A DNA stretch of 21,705 bases, from positions 1 to 21,705 of the forward strand of contig NZ_CAXBKN010000050.1 in assembly GCF_963976135.1 (NCBI RefSeq). The letters are read 5' to 3'. The translations under genes and the position numbers were made by a program. The notes under the pieces were generated by a model that was not told where the DNA came from, ran no database searches, and saw only the letters and a list, made by a program, of their open reading frames with translations. Shown here piece by piece: positions 8,742 through 15,364 of this stretch (within the stretch, counting starts at the first letter, position 1; every line of letters begins with the position of its first letter). This stretch comes from Maricaulis sp963976135 (GTDB lineage: Bacteria > Pseudomonadota > Alphaproteobacteria > Caulobacterales > Maricaulaceae).

Positions 8742-9587
8742 ATGATCATGCCAGCATTGTTTCAAGTCCTTGCGGTGGCCACAAGTCTGGTGTTGGCCGG
8801 TTCGGTCGCCGGCGAGCGCGCAATCCCGGCCGATGCCGCTGCCGAGCTCGCCCCCGGCGGGCGAATGATCACGGCGCGCTATTCCAGTTCGGTGCTGATT
8901 TTCAGGGTCGGATCCATCAGCCTGTCAGCGCAGATCGATCCCGAGCGCTATGCCGCCGACACAGTTGTTGAGGCAGCCGGCCTGGCGGCCCTGTTCACCG
9001 ATTTCGATATCCGCGCCGAAGTGGAGGGACTGCGCACGCCGGCTTCCGTATTGCCCCTGCGTTATGCCCATGTCGAGCGCACCGGCTCGAAGGTTCGCGC
9101 TGTTGATATCGCCTTCGAGAACCGCATGGCTTCGGCCCACGCCACGCCACCTTTCGGTTCGCTTGGCCTTCCGCCGGCGACAGCGGAGCAGCGCGAGAAC
9201 GTGATCGATCCGATTTCAGCCGTTTTCCTGCTGGCACAGGCGCGCATTGGCGGCGAGGCCGATGTCTGTTCCGGCAGCCTGCCCGTGTTCGACGGCAAGG
9301 CGCGCTATGACCTGCGCCTGGAGGCCGGGGGCCGCGAGACCATCCGCACACCGGCCTGGCGCGGCGAAGCCGTCCTCTGCCATGCCTGGTACGAGCCGAT
9401 CGCCGGCTATGACCCCGAGGATTATCCGAGCCCGGCGGAATTGCGCTATCCGCTCGATATCTGGTTGGCGGCCTTTCCAGAACATGGCTTCTATCTGCCG
9501 GTCAGGGTGCATACACGGGCCGGTTTCGGCGGCCTGACTGTGCAGGTCGCCGAGCTTGATATCAGGCTGACCGCTGCCACGCCCTAG
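8742..9587 (+). CDS. Exported DUF3108-type protein
   Basis: From the ATG at 8742 the protein is 281 residues with an N-terminal signal sequence (about 1-24, MIMPALFQVLAVATSLVLAGSVAGE), so it is probably periplasmic. The fold resembles DUF3108: an early strand with a Tyr (ARYSSSVLIFRVG), a region ALFTDFDIRAEVEG, then IDPISAVFLL (155-164), VFDGKARYDLRL (182-193), two Cys (176 and 213) that may form a disulfide, and the late WYEPIAGYDPED (216-227) and RYPLDIWLA (235-243). DUF3108 proteins are uncharacterised periplasmic beta-rich proteins often encoded near envelope genes. An upstream TTG at 8676 is in frame, but it would bury the signal peptide behind 22 residues, so I prefer 8742. Divergent from tamA; its function is unknown. 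Confidence 0.75.
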   Translation: MIMPALFQVLAVATSLVLAGSVAGERAIPADAAAELAPGGRMITARYSSSVLIFRVGSISLSAQIDPERYAADTVVEAAGLAALFTDFDIRAEVEGLRTPASVLPLRYAHVERTGSKVRAVDIAFENRMASAHATPPFGSLGLPPATAEQRENVIDPISAVFLLAQARIGGEADVCSGSLPVFDGKARYDLRLEAGGRETIRTPAWRGEAVLCHAWYEPIAGYDPEDYPSPAELRYPLDIWLAAFPEHGFYLPVRVHTRAGFGGLTVQVAELDIRLTAATP

Positions 9588-9609
9588 CGAGACCCGGAAT
9601 TTGCGCACC

Positions 9610-9625
9610 TGTGATGACGGTCACA
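9610..9625. promoter_or_regulatory. Crp-family binding box TGTGA-N6-TCACA
   Basis: TGTGATGACGGTCACA matches at all ten core positions of the classical Crp half-sites with the proper 6-base spacer. It lies 22 bases after the DUF3108 stop and 239 bases before the TIR gene ATG. A Crp-type regulator with the matching recognition helix (RETVSR) is encoded about 5 kb downstream in the same locus. The target could be a promoter for the TIR operon or an effect on the end of the DUF3108 transcript. The sequence match is direct; occupancy is inferred. Confidence 0.7.
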
Positions 9626-9701
9626 CTGCGCCTGCCGGCAAATCTGCAACTCTCCTGACAGGCTGCCGTGCGCAGCTGCCCTCCTCCTCCTCGTTTGGGG
9701 G

Positions 9702-9767
9702 CCGGTCGGGGTGCGAGTCCTTGCCCAAGCGAAGCCCCAACTTCGCCTCGCGCCCCGCCGGATTTTT
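9702..9767 (+). terminator. Stem-loop followed by T5; probable intrinsic terminator or attenuator
   Basis: The arm 9702-9717 (CCGGTCGGGGTGCGAG) pairs with 9747-9761 (CTCGCGCCCCGCCGG) over about 14-15 base pairs, with one bulged T and one G-U pair. An inner hairpin GCGAAG (9729-9734) / CTTCGC (9741-9746) stacks on it. The stem is followed directly by ATTTTT (9762-9767). This fits an intrinsic terminator for the DUF3108 transcript. Because it lies between the Crp box and the TIR gene it could also act as an attenuator. GCGAAGCC (9729-9736) can alternatively pair with GGCTTCGC (9772-9779), which would compete with the inner hairpin. Confidence 0.5.
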
Positions 9768-9864
9768 CCCCGGCTTCGCCCGGCAGGGCCATGCAATTTG
9801 CCGTCGAGCTTGCGCCGTCCGGCAACTGGCATGATCATGTCCCCGGCTTGGGAGCAGGGGCGTT

Positions 9865-11916
9865 ATGAGCGGGCAGACGAAATACCGGGCATTTATCAGT
9901 TATAGCCATGAAGACAGCCGCTGGGCGCGCCGTATTCACCGCGCCCTGGAGGCCTATCGCCTGCCCGGCAATCTCGTCGGCAGTTCGACTGCGCAGGGTG
10001 TTGTCCCGAAACGCCTCAACCCCATTTTTCGCGACCGTGATGATTTGCCGGCGGCGGGCGATCTGACGGCCTCGGTCCGCACGGCGCTGGGCCAGTCCGA
10101 GGTTCTGATCGTGGTCTGTTCGCCTGCGGCAGCGGCCTCGCGCTGGGTCAATCAGGAGATCCATGAATTCCGCAGCGTGAACCCGGAAGGGAAGATTCTG
10201 GCGGCGATCATTGCCGGCGACCCCGGGGCGGTGGCCGACGGCATGGCGGGCGAGCAGGCGTGTTTCCCGGCAGCCCTGCTCGAGACCGGCACTCCCGAAA
10301 CCGAGGCCGAGCCGATCGGTGCGGACTTCCGTCCGAAGGGCGATGGTTTCCGGATGGGCATCGTCAAGCTCGTCGCGGGCATGCTCGACCTGCGCCTCGA
10401 CCAGATCATTCAACGCGATCTCCAGCGCCGCCAGCAACGCGTGACTACGGTCACGATGCTCTCCCTTCTCCTCGCGATAGTGATGACAGGCCTGACTTTG
10501 CTTGCGTATTCAGCCCGATCCGAGGCCGAACGCCGCAAGGCCGATGCCGAGGACCTGATCGAATTCATGTTGAGCGATCTTCAAGACAAGCTGGAGCCGG
10601 TCGGACGGCTCGATGTTCTCGACGCGGTTGGCGAGAAGGTCGTCGCCTATTACGCGGCGCAGCCGACGCGGCAATTGTCGGCTGATGCGTTGGGCCGCCG
10701 TTCCCGCGCCTTCCATCTGCTTGGTGAAATCGAATCAGCGGAGGGCGACCTGGAAGCGGCCTATGGCCATTTCCGCCGTGCCTATGATGCGACGGATCAA
10801 TTGCTGCAGACGGTAGATGACGACCCGGCGCGAATTTTCGAACACTCCCAGAGCGCCTATTGGGTGGGCTATTACGCTTGGCGCCAGGGCCGTCTCGATG
10901 ATGCTGAAGGGCATTTCCGCGAATATCGCGACCTCGCCGCGCGGCTTACCGCAATCGATGCCGACAATACCGAATGGCTGGCCGAATACGCCTATGCCAA
11001 CACCAATCTGGGCGTGGTCTATCTCCAGTCGGCACGCCTGCCTGAAGCCCGCGATTCCTTCGTCGCCGCCGGCGCCCTGATGGCCAATCTGGCCGCGCGC
11101 CAGCCGGATTCTGTGCAGGCGCATGTCGATCACGCCAACGCGCTGGCCTGGGTTGCGACCGCCTATGAGATGACTGATGGGCGTGATGCGGCGATCACCG
11201 CCCGGCAACAGGAAATCTCGATCTATGAGGACCAGCTCGCCGCCGAGGTCGATGACTGGAATATCCGCCGCGATGCGATCAATGCCGAGCGGGCCCTGGC
11301 GCGTCTGTTGATCGCTCCGGGTCCCGACACACCGGCGGCTGACCTGCAAGCCGCGCTGGCTATACTGGAGGCGACCGCCTTTGAGGCCGATGCCCTGCTG
11401 CAGCGCGATCCGGCCAATGGCAATTGGCGCCTGACCACGGTGCGCCAGCGCTTGTGGCTGGCTCAGGCACGCCTGCTCGCCAATGATGTTGCCGGCGCCC
11501 GGGAAGCCTATCTCGACGCTTCGGCCTATATGGCCCACCCCTCCTGGATGGCGGATGTCAGCGCGCGTATTGCGGAGACGCGACTCTATGCCGGCCTGGT
11601 CGAAGCGCGGATCTTTATCGCGATGGGCCAGCTGGACTCGGCGCATTTGCGGCTCGATCATTTGATGGCATCTCTGGTCGCCGAGGCCAATTGGCAGACT
11701 GAATTCCAGTATGGGCCCTATCTTTATGCCGCCGCGGCCAATGATCTGGCCGATCTCGAACGCAGCCGCGGCGATGGCGTGACCGCGGCTGCGTTGCGCT
11801 CGCATATGGTGGATATACTGGCCCCGATTTCCAGCCAGTTGCGGCTTGATGCCGCGATGGAATTTCACCGCGCGCAATCCGTGATCGCCACGGGCGATGC
11901 AGCGCAGGCGAATTAG
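9865..11916 (+). CDS. TIR domain – transmembrane – TPR-like repeat protein
   Basis: The 683-residue protein opens with a TIR domain (about 5-140): beta-A/box 1 as AFISYSHEDSRWARRIHRAL (9-28), the BB-loop region with PIFRDRDDLPA (53-63), LIVVCSPAAAASRWVNQEI (81-99) and a later ILAAIIAGDP (111-120). Glu98, in the W-x-x-x-E context (W94), sits where NAD-cleaving TIR domains carry their catalytic Glu; whether it is active is inferred. One hydrophobic segment (about 194-215) should anchor it in the inner membrane. The remaining 450 residues are helical with TPR-like pairs (for example GRRSRAFHLLGEIESAEGDLEAAYGHFRRAY at about 277-307 and YANTNLGVVYLQSARLPEARDSF at about 377-399), a likely sensor or partner-binding surface. 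The start is supported by a good ribosome-binding tract. It leads an apparent operon with the 201-residue protein and the cyclase. Confidence 0.85.
   Translation: MSGQTKYRAFISYSHEDSRWARRIHRALEAYRLPGNLVGSSTAQGVVPKRLNPIFRDRDDLPAAGDLTASVRTALGQSEVLIVVCSPAAAASRWVNQEIHEFRSVNPEGKILAAIIAGDPGAVADGMAGEQACFPAALLETGTPETEAEPIGADFRPKGDGFRMGIVKLVAGMLDLRLDQIIQRDLQRRQQRVTTVTMLSLLLAIVMTGLTLLAYSARSEAERRKADAEDLIEFMLSDLQDKLEPVGRLDVLDAVGEKVVAYYAAQPTRQLSADALGRRSRAFHLLGEIESAEGDLEAAYGHFRRAYDATDQLLQTVDDDPARIFEHSQSAYWVGYYAWRQGRLDDAEGHFREYRDLAARLTAIDADNTEWLAEYAYANTNLGVVYLQSARLPEARDSFVAAGALMANLAARQPDSVQAHVDHANALAWVATAYEMTDGRDAAITARQQEISIYEDQLAAEVDDWNIRRDAINAERALARLLIAPGPDTPAADLQAALAILEATAFEADALLQRDPANGNWRLTTVRQRLWLAQARLLANDVAGAREAYLDASAYMAHPSWMADVSARIAETRLYAGLVEARIFIAMGQLDSAHLRLDHLMASLVAEANWQTEFQYGPYLYAAAANDLADLERSRGDGVTAAALRSHMVDILAPISSQLRLDAAMEFHRAQSVIATGDAAQAN
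10440..10455. promoter_or_regulatory. Second Crp-like box inside the TIR gene
   Basis: CGTGACTACGGTCACG has the same GTGA-N6-TCAC core as the intergenic box, and 12 of the 14 central positions agree with it. It lies within coding sequence just before the membrane segment, so codon constraints could explain it. Functional binding is doubtful but not excluded. Confidence 0.25.
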
Positions 11917-11978
11917 ATCCGCAGGGATCGTCCAGGCGCCGGCTTGCCCCGGCGTGAACTTGAGGATAGGGGCCGGTG
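11917..11978 (+). other. Intercistronic gap with two small hairpins
   Basis: GATCC-GCAG-GGATC (11916-11929) and CGCCGG (11937-11942) / CCGGCG (11949-11954) can form two short stems between the TIR gene and the next gene. Neither is followed by a T-run, so termination is unlikely; they may protect or process the mRNA. The second stem ends just before the ribosome-binding tract GAGGATAGGGG (11962-11972). Confidence 0.3.
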
Positions 11979-12584
11979 ATGACAATCGCGGACATGAGTG
12001 GGCTTGATGGCAATCGGGTGCAGACCGAATTACTGGCCGCACCGGCACGCAGTTACGAGTGCACCCAGATCAGCGTGAGCACGCTGCGCGGCAGCAGTTT
12101 CGTCGTGCTCACCGGAAGCGATGATGATCGCGAGCCCTTCACCGATACACAGATCGGGGTCATACTTTCCAGCTTCGGCTCGGTGGTCACCGGCAATCCC
12201 GGACTTGATGCCGCGCAATTGCGCGCCCTCGCCTACACCACGCTCGCACCGATGTGGACGCCGAGCAATAGCGTCAAGCCCAGCCCCTATGATCTGAACG
12301 TGCATCGCGCCAGTCGGCTGATCTTTGCCCTGAGCATGGAAAACTGGATATTTGAGCCGGCCCGGATCAAGCTGAAGACGGGCTTCGGCCAAGGTGAATT
12401 CGGTGGTCTTGACTGGCTGACCCTCAATGGTGTGAGCCAGGAACCCAATGCCTTCCAGCTGGTCGATAGCTGCACCCAGACCGATGAGAGTTTCGAATTC
12501 GCACTCTTCATCGATGCAGCGCAGGCGGGCGGTCTCCAGCACACGCGCATCATCGTCGACCCGATCATCAAGAATGAAGATTGA
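11979..12584 (+). CDS. Unrecognised 201-residue protein between TIR and cyclase genes
   Basis: I do not recognise this family. From the ATG at 11979 (an adjacent GTG at 11976 is also in frame) the protein is 201 residues, without signal peptide or membrane segment, and so probably cytosolic. It alternates short hydrophobic stretches suggestive of beta strands (ISVSTLRGSSFVVLTG, FEFALFIDA, TRIIVDPIIK) with polar turns. It has the motif-like pieces PFTDTQIGVILSSFG, NVHRASRLIFALSMENWIFEPARIKL and a C-terminal DPIIKNED. The start is supported by an AGGGG tract six bases upstream. It is 62 bases after the TIR gene and 52 bases before the cyclase gene on the same strand, so it is probably co-expressed and may be an adaptor, substrate or effector of the system. 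No catalytic motif was evident. Confidence 0.75.
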   Translation: MTIADMSGLDGNRVQTELLAAPARSYECTQISVSTLRGSSFVVLTGSDDDREPFTDTQIGVILSSFGSVVTGNPGLDAAQLRALAYTTLAPMWTPSNSVKPSPYDLNVHRASRLIFALSMENWIFEPARIKLKTGFGQGEFGGLDWLTLNGVSQEPNAFQLVDSCTQTDESFEFALFIDAAQAGGLQHTRIIVDPIIKNED

Positions 12585-12636
12585 CCTGCCGGCGATCCTC
12601 GGGCCTTTTTGAGTCAGGACGGCCGCTGGAGGGCGG

Positions 12637-14457
12637 ATGCGGCAGATAATTCTCGAAAGGTTTAACCAGGGAGATCTCGCGCGCGCCTATGATTTGTGCC
12701 TGGCGGCCCTGGCGCAGCAACCCGATGATGGCTGGTTCAAGCACCGCGCCGTGCTTTGCCTGGTCCGCTCCGGGGCATTGGAGCGCGCGGAGCTCGATTT
12801 TCGCCATTTCCGTCTCTCCGAAGCCAGTCATGACGAGGATAGCCTGGCGCTGGGCGCGAGGCTGAGCAAGAGCATGGCGCTGGAAGCAAGCGCCGGTCAG
12901 GTTGCGCCCTTGGCGGCGGTCGCGGCCGACCAGTATCACCGCATTTTCTCCGAGACCGGCGGCCATTATCCCGGCATCAATGCGGCGACGCTATATCTGC
13001 TCGCCGGCGACCGGCAGCGCTCGGATTCATTGGCGCGCGAGGTGCTGGCATCCTGCCGCAGCGCCAGTCCGGCCGATGCCGAGGAGGCCTATTACCGGCT
13101 CGCCTCGCAGGCCGAGGCCCATCTTCTGCTCGGCGATACCGGTGCGGCCCATCTGGCGCTGCGATCGGCGATCGCCTGCGACCGCGGCAATTCGATGGCT
13201 CATGCCACGACAATCCGGCAATTGCGGCTGGTCATGCGCCTGCTACAGCTGCCCCTGCCCTGGCTTCGGGAGATGGAGCCCGCCCGACCCTGCCATTTTG
13301 CCGGTCATTTGTTTCATGCCGCACCTTGCGCTGATGGCGTCGGACCGGCGCGCGAGGCGGGCCTGGCATGCGCTGTCGCGGCGGCGTTCGAACAAGAGAA
13401 TATCGGGCCGTGCTACGGGGCGATCGCGGCGGGTGCCGACATCATGGTCGCCGAAGTCGCCATCGAACGCGGCAATGAGCTCCACCTGGTCCTGCCGGTA
13501 CCGGTCAATGTCTTCATTGATGCATCGGTGCGGCCGTTGGGCGGTGATTGGGTCAAGCGCTGCGAGGCCTGTCTGTCCAGTGCCGCCGCAATTCTGGAAG
13601 TCACGACCGACCGCAAACTCCTCTCCGGCCAGCATATCCGCTTCGCCAGCGAGGTCGCGATGGGTCTGGCCCGGATGCGCGCCAGCGCTCTGGCGACCTC
13701 ACCGGTCCAGTTGCTGGTCGCCGATCTCTCACCCTCAGTCGACCCCTTCGGCACGGCCCATGACCGCAATGTCTGGCAGGAGGCGGGCTTGCGCCAGATC
13801 CAGGTTCCGGTCACCGGACTGGATCGCTATCGCGGCGACAATCTTGGCGGAGCCGATACCGATCCGGATTTCCGCCAGGTTCTGCGGGCGATGCTCTTCA
13901 TTGATGTGTGTGGCTCCTCGACTGTGGCCGATGATCTGGTCCCGGTCTTTGTCAAATCGATCATGAGTGTGCTGGCGCAAGTGTGTGAGACAATCGAGCC
14001 GGCGCCGATGCATGCCAATAGCTGGGGCGATGGCCTCTTCCTGGCCTTTCATGGTGTTGATGAGGCGGCACGTGCCGCCGACACGCTGCGCCGCGCCTTC
14101 CTCGCAATCGATCTGGAGGCCCTGGGTCTGCCCGAACATCTCGCCCTGCGGATTGGCGGGCATTACGGGCCCGTGCATGAGGGCGATGATCCCTTGCGCA
14201 AGGCACCGACCCTGTTTGGCGGCCAGGTGGCGGTCGCCTCAAGAATCGAGCGCGCGACCTTGCCCGGATCGATCTTCGTAAGCACGCCGTTCGCGGCCGC
14301 ACTGGCGATGGCGAGCGGGACGGAATTCCGCTGCGAATATGTCGGTCAGACACAGATTGACGCCCTGATGCCGCAGATCGGCATGTTCAGCTTGCGCGCG
14401 GTGGCGGCCAATTGCCCGGCTGCCCTCGACGAGGCTGTCTCAATTGGCGGAGCTTAG
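12637..14457 (+). CDS. Helical-repeat / SLOG-like / class III adenylate-guanylate cyclase protein
   Basis: The 606-residue protein has three parts. Residues 1-215 are helical and TPR-like; GGHYPGINAATLYLLAGD (108-125) resembles the DUF4071/TRAFs-binding type of repeat domain. Residues about 219-322 look Rossmann-like: a strand FAGHLF, then YGAIAAGADIMVAEVAIERG (260-279), LHLVLPV (282-288) and a W-x-x-R. The pattern recalls SLOG/DprA-like nucleotide-binding domains (sGxAxGaD... aL..G..vLP). Residues about 412-590 are a class III cyclase domain. D423 in MLFIDVCGSS and D465 in NSWGDGLFLAF correspond to the two metal-binding Asp, and R536 in VAVASRIERA to the transition-state Arg, so it appears catalytically competent. 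The product (cAMP or cGMP) cannot be told. GGAGGG at 12628-12633 precedes the ATG. Its 3' end overlaps the convergent crp-like gene by 18 bases. The SLOG assignment is inference from motif shape. Confidence 0.82.
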   Translation: MRQIILERFNQGDLARAYDLCLAALAQQPDDGWFKHRAVLCLVRSGALERAELDFRHFRLSEASHDEDSLALGARLSKSMALEASAGQVAPLAAVAADQYHRIFSETGGHYPGINAATLYLLAGDRQRSDSLAREVLASCRSASPADAEEAYYRLASQAEAHLLLGDTGAAHLALRSAIACDRGNSMAHATTIRQLRLVMRLLQLPLPWLREMEPARPCHFAGHLFHAAPCADGVGPAREAGLACAVAAAFEQENIGPCYGAIAAGADIMVAEVAIERGNELHLVLPVPVNVFIDASVRPLGGDWVKRCEACLSSAAAILEVTTDRKLLSGQHIRFASEVAMGLARMRASALATSPVQLLVADLSPSVDPFGTAHDRNVWQEAGLRQIQVPVTGLDRYRGDNLGGADTDPDFRQVLRAMLFIDVCGSSTVADDLVPVFVKSIMSVLAQVCETIEPAPMHANSWGDGLFLAFHGVDEAARAADTLRRAFLAIDLEALGLPEHLALRIGGHYGPVHEGDDPLRKAPTLFGGQVAVASRIERATLPGSIFVSTPFAAALAMASGTEFRCEYVGQTQIDALMPQIGMFSLRAVAANCPAALDEAVSIGGA

Positions 14458-15123
14458 CCGGGCGAGGTGATCCGGATCCACGACCTCGAAGGCGTCGGGG
14501 CGGCGCATCAGCATGCCGCGCCGTTCAAGATTGCTCACCGTCCGCGACACCGTTTCGCGGGTCGTATTGACCCGCAGGGCGATCGCGGTCAGCGAGGGGA
14601 TGGGCCGGATAATGCGGGTCTGGCCCGCCTGTGCCGATTCCGACATGCGCAGGATTTCCGCATAGATACGGCCCGGTGCGGACAGCGCCGAGAGCTCGAA
14701 CATGCGTTGCGTCGTGTGGTGGACGCGTTGCGCCAATATGCGCGCCAGGGCCAGGCCCAGATCGCCGTATTGCTGGAGCAGGTCGAGGAAGACGGCCGCG
14801 GAATAACTCGCCAGCTCGCACTCGGTTTCGGCGATGATTTCCGAGGTCCGGCGCCGGTCGGTCAAAGCGGCGAGTTCGCCGATAATCGTGCCGGCCTGCA
14901 AGGTATCGAGCCAGATTTCCTGACCGCCCTCGGACAGCAATACGACCCGCGCCGTGCCCTTGAGGACGAGAAAAACCTGATCGCCCTGGTCATCCTGGGC
15001 GATAATGCTGGCACCGGCAGGGAAGCGTCGAATTTCCGCACGCGAAATCAGGCTGGCGCGAGCATTCTCGTCCGTCAGAGAGAGAGCATCCAGGGCCAAT
15101 GCCCAGGATTTGTCCGCCACCAT
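14440..15123 (-). CDS. Crp/Fnr-family cyclic-nucleotide-responsive transcriptional regulator
   Basis: The 227-residue length and layout match Crp. A cNMP-binding beta-roll (about 15-125) contains IIGELAALTDRRRTSE (80-95). The Gly-Glu-Leu and the Arg-Thr of the phosphate-binding cassette correspond to E. coli Crp G71-E72-L and R82-S83, so cyclic nucleotide binding is likely. There is no N-terminal Fnr Cys cluster. A dimerisation helix follows (about 120-147). The HTH_CRP domain (about 170-206) contains TTRETVSRTVSNLERRGML; its RETVSR recognition helix keeps the residues (R189, E190, R194) that contact TGTGA in E. coli Crp. A site of exactly that kind lies at 9610-9625. The ATG at 15123 is preceded by GGGGA. 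The gene converges on the cyclase gene (18-base overlap), which suggests cyclase and receptor evolved as a pair. Confidence 0.9.
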   Translation of the reverse strand: MVADKSWALALDALSLTDENARASLISRAEIRRFPAGASIIAQDDQGDQVFLVLKGTARVVLLSEGGQEIWLDTLQAGTIIGELAALTDRRRTSEIIAETECELASYSAAVFLDLLQQYGDLGLALARILAQRVHHTTQRMFELSALSAPGRIYAEILRMSESAQAGQTRIIRPIPSLTAIALRVNTTRETVSRTVSNLERRGMLMRRPDAFEVVDPDHLARLSSAN

Positions 15124-15364
15124 TCGTGTCCCCGTCTCGCAAACAGTTGCTTGTTAGGGATAATCAGCGATCAGTCTGAAGAAGGCCAGCGAAAAACGCC
15201 GCCGGATCGGGACGGTCATCAGGCGGAAATCCGGGGCCCGGGCGGCGCTGCGGAGGCATGGCCGGGAATTGACCGCCGGTTTCGGCATCCGCCATCCACA
15301 GCAACTAGGCTTTCACGGGCCGCAAAAAACCTGCTTAACTGCCACCAGGAAACACGGGGATTCC
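15124..15364. promoter_or_regulatory. Divergent gap between the crp-like gene and the M14 peptidase
   Basis: This 241-base gap contains no gene. It should hold both promoters, but none is convincing. On the plus strand, TTTCAC (about 15311) followed by TTAACT (about 15335) is a weak pair, and TTGACC at 15269 has no good -10. No Crp-type palindrome was seen, so autoregulation of the crp-like gene is not evident. The peptidase ribosome-binding region is AGGAAACACGGGGA just before the ATG. Confidence 0.3.

Larger units (their letters stand above)
9588..9864. promoter_or_regulatory. 277-base regulatory gap before the TIR gene
   Basis: No gene is seen here. It contains, in order, a perfect Crp box (9610-9625), a pyrimidine tract (about 9679-9692), a long imperfect inverted repeat followed by T5 (9702-9767), an ATGATCAT palindrome (9832-9839) and the ribosome-binding tract of the TIR gene (GGAGCAGGGG at 9851-9860, 4 bases before the ATG). 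No strong -35/-10 pair stands out. TTGCGC at about 9814 with TGATCA after 16 bases is a weak candidate for a promoter downstream of the stem-loop. Confidence 0.5.

Noticed and set aside
8742..9839. Twelve-base inverted match (ATGATCATGCCA at 8742-8753 and TGGCATGATCAT at 9828-9839) flanking the DUF3108 gene
   Set aside because: Eight of the bases are a self-palindrome, there is no target duplication or transposase, and one copy is the start of the gene; chance is the simplest explanation.
10735..12048. Minus-strand open frame of 437 codons opposite the TIR gene
   Set aside because: No domain or ribosome-binding tract is seen, and the plus-strand TIR–TPR frame has clear motifs and a good start.
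12585..12636. CCGGCGATCCTCGG followed by T5 as a terminator before the cyclase gene
   Set aside because: Only about three base pairs would form, too weak for an intrinsic terminator; the 52-base gap is better read as intercistronic.
15269..15364. Upstream start for the M14 peptidase (32 extra residues)
   Set aside because: The extra residues precede a clean signal peptide and lack a ribosome-binding tract; the ATG at 15365 has one.
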